Shown: one piece after another, positions 59,663 to 64,000 of the stretch
Numbering within the stretch: position 1 is the first letter of the stretch
Layout: each line of letters begins with the position of its first letter
Origin: Ciborinia camelliae
Taxonomy: Eukaryota > Ascomycota > Leotiomycetes > Helotiales > Sclerotiniaceae
Direction: 5' to 3'
Length of the DNA stretch: 64,000 nt
Assembly: GCA_025890175.1 (NCBI GenBank)
Contig: JANPYM010000001.1
Span: 1,895,004-1,959,003 of the forward strand
Position numbers and translations under genes: made by a program
Notes under the pieces: generated by a model
What the model was told of the DNA's origin: nothing
Seen by the model: the letters and a program-made list of their open reading frames with translations, nothing else
Database searches by the model: none

Positions 59663-60556
59663 ATGGCAGCCGTGGCAGCACAAGCACCAGCTGGTGAACA
59701 AGTTGACTTGTCAACCATTCCAATCTCACCTGAAGGCGCTAGCACTTCAAACGAGAATACCAAGCCAGCTACAGATGGCGAGCAAATTACCGTCTTTCAT
59801 GACAAGGATAACTTCAATGTTAAGCATCCTTTGATGAACAAATGGACTCTGTGGTTCACAAAGCCACCCAGTGGAAAGGTAACTTTTTCACCATCGAGGT
59901 TTGCCAGGTCGGGTACTGACGTAGTATCATGTAGGGTGACAACTGGAATGATCTCTTGAAGGAAGTCATCACTTTCAACTCTGTTGAGGAGTTCTGGGGT
60001 GTATATGTAAGTACCGAATTTTGAGCGGCTTTGTTACGTCTTTGGCTTGGCTAACAATTTTTTGCAGAACAACATCGCACCAACTTCTGAACTCGCCCTC
60101 AAATCCGATTACCATCTTTTCAAGGAAGGTGTTCGACCGGAATGGGAAGATCAACAAAACAAACATGGTGGAAAATGGTCATATCAGTTCAAGGAGAAGC
60201 GCAACGTCCCCATTGATGAACTTTGGCTCCATGTCATGCTGGCAGCTATCGGAGAGACTCTCGAGGAAGAGGACGATGGAGAGTTGATGGGTGTTGTGGT
60301 CAACGTCAGGAAGGGATTCTACCGTGTTGGTGTCTGGACTCGCACAATCGGCAAGAGCATTCCGGGAGGTGGAGATGGTGATGTCGCAGGAGGCAAGGGA
60401 AGATCCCCAGAGAAGGGCAGAGAAGTCTTGCTGAACATCGGTAAAAAATTCAAGGAAGTTTTGAAGCTCCCAGCATCCGAGGCGGTCGAATTCTCCGGTC
60501 ACACCGATAGTGCACACAGCGGAAGCACTCGTGCCAAAGCCAAGTATTCGGTCTAA
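59663..60556 (+). CDS. Translation initiation factor eIF4E (cap-binding protein), three exons
   Basis: Binds the mRNA 5' cap and recruits eIF4G in the cytosol. Exons are 59663-59878, 59935-60006 (72 nt) and 60068-60556, all phase 0; 258 aa. After a variable N terminus of about 55 residues, HPLMNKWTLWFTKPP starts the fold. Cap-stacking Trp residues lie in GDNWND and in RPEWEDQQNKHGGKW, and the third Trp region is VNVRKGFYRVGVWTRT. The eIF4G-binding surface has SVEEFWGVYNNI and IDELWLHVMLAAIGE. An insert rich in Gly (IPGGGDGDVAGGKGRSPEKG) before the last helix-strand pair (VLLNIGKKFKEVLKL) is common in filamentous fungi. The 72-nt exon carries the SVEEFW helix. Only the ATG at 59663 precedes the domain in frame. 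Confidence 0.96.
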
Positions 60557-61426
60557 GCGCTTTCGACATGTATATGAGATGAGACACGATTCTCCTTTAC
60601 CTGTGTTACGATCTCGTGGGTTTCTCTTTATGAAGATACCACGAAACTAGGCTAGGGCTAAATGGAAGGCGGTTCAACAAAGTTTTATGGTTTTATGGCA
60701 ATATTTGCATGCATTATTGAAGGCAAGACCTAAGCTTGGCCTCCTAAAATTATGGGGGAGGGGTATTTATGCCATATTGTTTTTATTGCTCTGCTACTAC
60801 ACTACTGCTTTTGATGGTGGTTATTTTATGCATGGCGTTAATCACTGGGCAATATAGGCTCAGATATCACAAGTGTTCATAGAGATGCGAGATCGTGAAT
60901 TTAAAATCAACGATGCATAGGTACATTCCATTGAGATGTGGATTAAATCCTGAATTGCGGTCACATGTGATACAACTGCTACGGTTTTAAGCTTGGTTTA
61001 TCGCAGCAAGTGTCGTCTGAATTTAATTGAAGGGATGGATACCTATAAAGATGATGTCTATATATCTACCTACTGGGTATTTAGGTGTTCGTCCCGCTTG
61101 TTAGGGGTAGTTTTTTATTCTTTCTAGCAAGTACTCGAAGCTATATCAGTCCGTTATCTCCAAATACCAAGAGGGTTGAATAGATTTCTATATTCGGATG
61201 ATAGACTACAGATATGCATTTCCTACACAGACCTACATGAAAAAGCAGTAGGGAGAGGGATCTGAATAGTTTTGATATGGTACAATATAGTACAATCTTC
61301 TGAATTGCCACCCGGCGATCCGTCTATCCTCTATCTATAGGTACCTACCGGATGTAAAAAGTGTATACCCGCCTACGTACACAACCCAATCTCATTCATA
61401 TTCATATCTTACATGAGTTATATGAG
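60557..61426. other. Intergenic region between convergent genes
   Basis: About 870 AT-rich bases between the eIF4E and acyl-CoA synthetase 3' ends. Nothing else is seen. Confidence 0.6.
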
Positions 61427-63360
61427 TTACATCTCATCCCCACTAATATCCTCGACAAAAACCCTCTTCACAAGCTCCTTCTTATTAATCTTCCCCATGG
61501 CATTCCTTGGAATGTGCTCTACAACCCTCATCACCTGCGGGATTTTATATCCCGCCAATCGATCCTTGAGTGCTCTCCTCAAATCCAGCGGGCCCCATTT
61601 CTTGCCCTCTAAATACTCATCGTTGAGTACTACCACTGCGCCAACTTTCTGCCCCCAGTTCCCCGATGGCACCGCGCACACCGCGCATTCTGATATCTGG
61701 GGGAGCGATAACATTTCCCGTTCTACTTCAAGTGCACTCACTTTTTCCCCGCCGGTCTTAATAATATCAGCTGATTTGCGACCGCGGATGAAATACATGG
61801 GGCCTTTCGCCCATTCCTGATTGCTTTTCCCGGCGCCATCAATATAGCGACGAACCGCTACATCGCCCGTCTTAAACCAACGACCGCCACCATCAGCATC
61901 TTCAACGTGTTCTTTTAGTGTGGCTTCTGGATTGCGCCAGTATTCTTTGAAAATGGTGGGGCCGCGGAGTTGGATCTCTCCGTCGCGTTCTTTGCCTTGG
62001 GAATCGAGTTCTGAGCCGGGAAGTATCACTTCATTAGTCTCGGTGTCGACGAGGCGGACTTGAACGGAGGGTAAGGGCCACCCTACACTGGCGTCTACGC
62101 GGTCTGTATGGGAGAGACCGCAGGAGAGGGCCATACCGACTTCAGTCATGCCGTAGCGTTCGAGGAGGATGTTGTTTGAGGAGAGGGTCGACCAGGCGTT
62201 TTTGATCGGGGTGGGGAGGGCCGCGCTTCCGGATATGTTGAGGCGGAGGTTTGGGGGGGATATGGCTTCCTTTGCTGCGGATTGAGATGCCGGGGGAAGA
62301 TTTTTGTGGGTTGCTAAGAGACGGCTGTAGACGGTAGGGACGACTGTGAAGAACGTAATAGGTTCATTGATTTTGGGATTTGGCAAGAAAGGGGCGGCAA
62401 AGCGTTGCCAGACGGCAGTGGCGTTGAAGGGGAAGAGAAATTCGATTGTAGAGCCGGAGTATAGGGGGGCAAGGATAGCGTTCACTGTACCGTGGATGTG
62501 ATGGAGTGGGAGGATGTGAAGGAGATGATCTCGAGGACTGTAGTCCCAGGCTTCAATCAAGGATTTTGATTGTGCTGTTAAGACGGATTGGGGAAGCAGG
62601 ACACCTTTCTGATTTTTGTAAGCGTATGTTGTATACTGAATCACGAAGGGGACTCACTGGTCTATTGGTTGTCCCTGATGTGTATAACATCATTCCCCCT
62701 TGACCTTCTGACGGCCCTGCCAAAGTGACCTTCCCATAATCTGAATTCTCAAGCTTCTTTTCAAGCTTAACATGCTTAGGTTTTGCCTCTAGGCCAGTAT
62801 TCATCACCTCTTCAGCCTTGCTCTCAAATTTAGTTGAGGACAATAGCATTGAAGCTTCGCTTTGATCCAAGATATATTGCAATTCATTGGCAGGGAATGC
62901 CGGAGACAGCGGAACGGCTATAGAATGCGTGCCAAATATGGAAAGCAAAGTTACTATATCATCTTAAATTTATGTTCTTTTTGAATATAGATATTTCGGG
63001 TTGCGCACCCACATAATCATAGCTATTTTCTACAAGAAAAGCAATCCTTTCTCCCTCTAATCCTTTTTGCCCGGCCTCATTCGAGAGCTTGTCTCTTCTT
63101 TCTGCTACATCATGTAGTAATTGACCATACGTAAACCGTCTCCCGGATGCTGAATGTATTACCGATGTAGATTTGGGATCGTGGCTTGAGATAGCTTCGA
63201 AGAGGGGTAGTTTTGGGAGTGTGGATGCCATTCTTGGAGAGAAGAGAGTGAATGGAGTTTTGAAGAGCGGTCGGAGGAGGAATGAAGGGGGAATTCGTGG
63301 TAAGAATAACGATGATCTTCTTGTGCAGAACATTGTAACGACGGGGGCTTGGAGGGGCAT
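61427..63360 (-). CDS. Mitochondrial acyl-CoA synthetase, ACSF3 / malonyl-CoA synthetase type, three exons
   Basis: An AMP-forming ligase activating a carboxylic acid, probably malonate or methylmalonate, to its CoA ester. Exons (minus) are 63360-63009, 62953-62658 and 62608-61427; 609 aa. The N terminus is rich in Arg, Ser, Leu and Phe without acidic residues for about 45 residues, as in a mitochondrial presequence; in-frame Mets at 63333 and near residue 44 allow a cytosolic form. The AMP-binding signature is YTSGTTNRPKG, built across intron 2. Others are LLERYGMTEVGMALS, the motif GRWFKTGDVAV, IRGRKSADIIKTGGEKVSALEVE and the catalytic Lys in GKINKKELVKRV. The ACSF3-like start FTYGQLLHDV and block IAVPLSPAFPANELQYIL support this subfamily. 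It is divergent from the BolA-like gene. Confidence 0.9.
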
Positions 63361-63823
63361 TGGTAGGGATGGTTCATTGGATAGCAGATAAGACCGACCG
63401 ATGCTGGTATGTTTAGAAACCTGGGGATAAGTATGTCGTCGATACCAATGTGTTCTCAAATTGTCATTGCTGTTCCTACCTTAGATAATTTCTGCGATGA
63501 ACCAAAAATGTTCTATGTTTTACAAATGCCAACATTTTATTGCAATAGAGACATTCAAACAAAACAATCTTGCCTGAAGTACTAGGTAAGGATTTCAACG
63601 TTCTAGAATTCTACCTAACTCTCGGGAAGGCTACGGATAGCCTTGACGTCCGCAATGCGGGACGGTTACCGGAAAAAGTCTAGCCTCAAAACCACAAGGC
63701 TCTTTCTAATCCACAGTTGACAAGGCTGTCATGTAACACAATATATTCAATATCAAGAATACCGTTTGCGTTCAAATCAACGCTCATCATCTCCTCCTCA
63801 ATCTATTGTTTCACAATAGATTA
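63361..63823. promoter_or_regulatory. Shared divergent promoter region of the acyl-CoA synthetase and BolA-like genes
   Basis: 463 bases between start codons. It contains a short inverted repeat ATCTATTGTTTCACAATAGAT (63801-63821) ending two bases before the BolA-like ATG; its arms are ATCTATTGT and ACAATAGAT with a three-base loop. Confidence 0.65.
63801..63821 (+). repeat. Perfect 9-bp inverted repeat next to the BolA-like start codon
   Basis: The arms ATCTATTGT and ACAATAGAT are exact complements around TTC. It lies directly before the ATG at 63824, so in the mRNA leader it would form a small hairpin, and in DNA it could be a dimeric protein site. Confidence 0.7.
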
Positions 63824-64000
63824 ATGCTCCGCATAATTCGTCCCGCTGTCTCACGGCGATATCTATCCTCCATCATGACATCCAAAACTCACTATGAAGA
63901 CATCATACGCACCCGGGTGAAAACTTCCCCCCCTCCATTCTAAATATACCCCTCACTAATGCTCTATTTTAGCTTACGGAAGAGTTCAAACCTACCCGCC
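63824..64000 (+). CDS. BolA-like protein, first exons (3' truncated by window edge)
   Basis: BolA proteins work with monothiol glutaredoxins in iron-sulphur cluster handling. Exon 1 is 63824-63916 (31 codons), followed by a 56-bp intron (GTGAAA donor, CACTAATG branch, TTTTAG acceptor); exon 2 starts at 63973 and runs off the window. The start reads MLRIIRPAVSRRYLSSIM, an Arg/Ser-rich mitochondrial presequence, then THYEDIIRTR joined to LTEEFKPTR. The pattern acidic-x-I-x-x-x-L-x-x-x-x-x-P is the first helix of the BolA fold. The call rests on about 40 residues, so the family is likely but not certain. Confidence 0.75.

Overview
This 64 kb window is nuclear DNA of a filamentous ascomycete. Genes are split by short introns (about 45-150 bp) with GTRNGT donors, CTAAY-like branch sites and YAG acceptors. 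The protein set (class IV chitin synthase, Skt5, DUF1769, DUF4470, Mds3/Pmd1, NPP1, DUF3533) is typical of Pezizomycotina. Codon style, AT-rich intergenic DNA full of TACCTA/TAGGTA words, and secreted plant-interaction-type proteins suggest a leotiomycete of the Sclerotiniaceae (Botrytis/Sclerotinia group). That placement is inference from general recognition, not from a search. I rebuilt exon structures by joining frames across visible splice signals.

Layout. 0-1.1 kb: 3' end of an ABC multidrug transporter. 1.1-5.3 kb: low-complexity intergenic DNA. 5.3-7.8 kb: WD40 protein. 9.7-13.4 kb (minus): class IV chitin synthase. 17.9-20.1 kb (plus): Skt5/Chs4-type Sel1-repeat activator ending in a CaaX box. 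The last two are a divergent enzyme-activator pair and the most coherent functional unit in the window. 20.1-22.9 kb: a dense run of microsatellites. 22.9-30.1 kb: a sparse stretch holding three secreted-protein genes: a GPI-type phospholipase B, a Nep1-like protein with an altered metal-binding heptapeptide, and a small cysteine-containing secreted protein. 30.7-32.6 kb: SNG1/DUF3533 membrane protein. 34.3-37.8 kb: DUF4470-family gene split by one in-frame TAA.

39.1-41.8 kb: translin-associated factor X (with an 18-nt micro-exon) divergent from GPI mannosyltransferase 1. 42.4-44.1 kb: F-box-like protein. 45.7-47.0 kb: DUF1769 protein. 47.6-50.7 kb: Mds3/Pmd1 kelch-BTB regulator. 52.2-53.1 kb: 1-Cys peroxiredoxin. 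54.9-56.8 kb: five-exon MFS drug/H+ antiporter. 58.0-58.7 kb: Mpv17/Sym1. 59.7-60.6 kb: eIF4E. 61.4-63.4 kb: ACSF3-like mitochondrial acyl-CoA synthetase, divergent from a BolA-like gene that runs off the right edge.

Main points for follow-up: (1) physical linkage of the class IV chitin synthase and its Skt5 activator; (2) an apparent splice-acceptor lesion (TGG where TAG would restore family length and phase) in the Skt5 gene, with a tandem AAGCAG acceptor downstream; (3) an in-frame stop cutting a conserved DUF4470 protein in two; (4) a divergent NLP paralogue. No rRNA, convincing tRNA, CRISPR array or transposon was seen.
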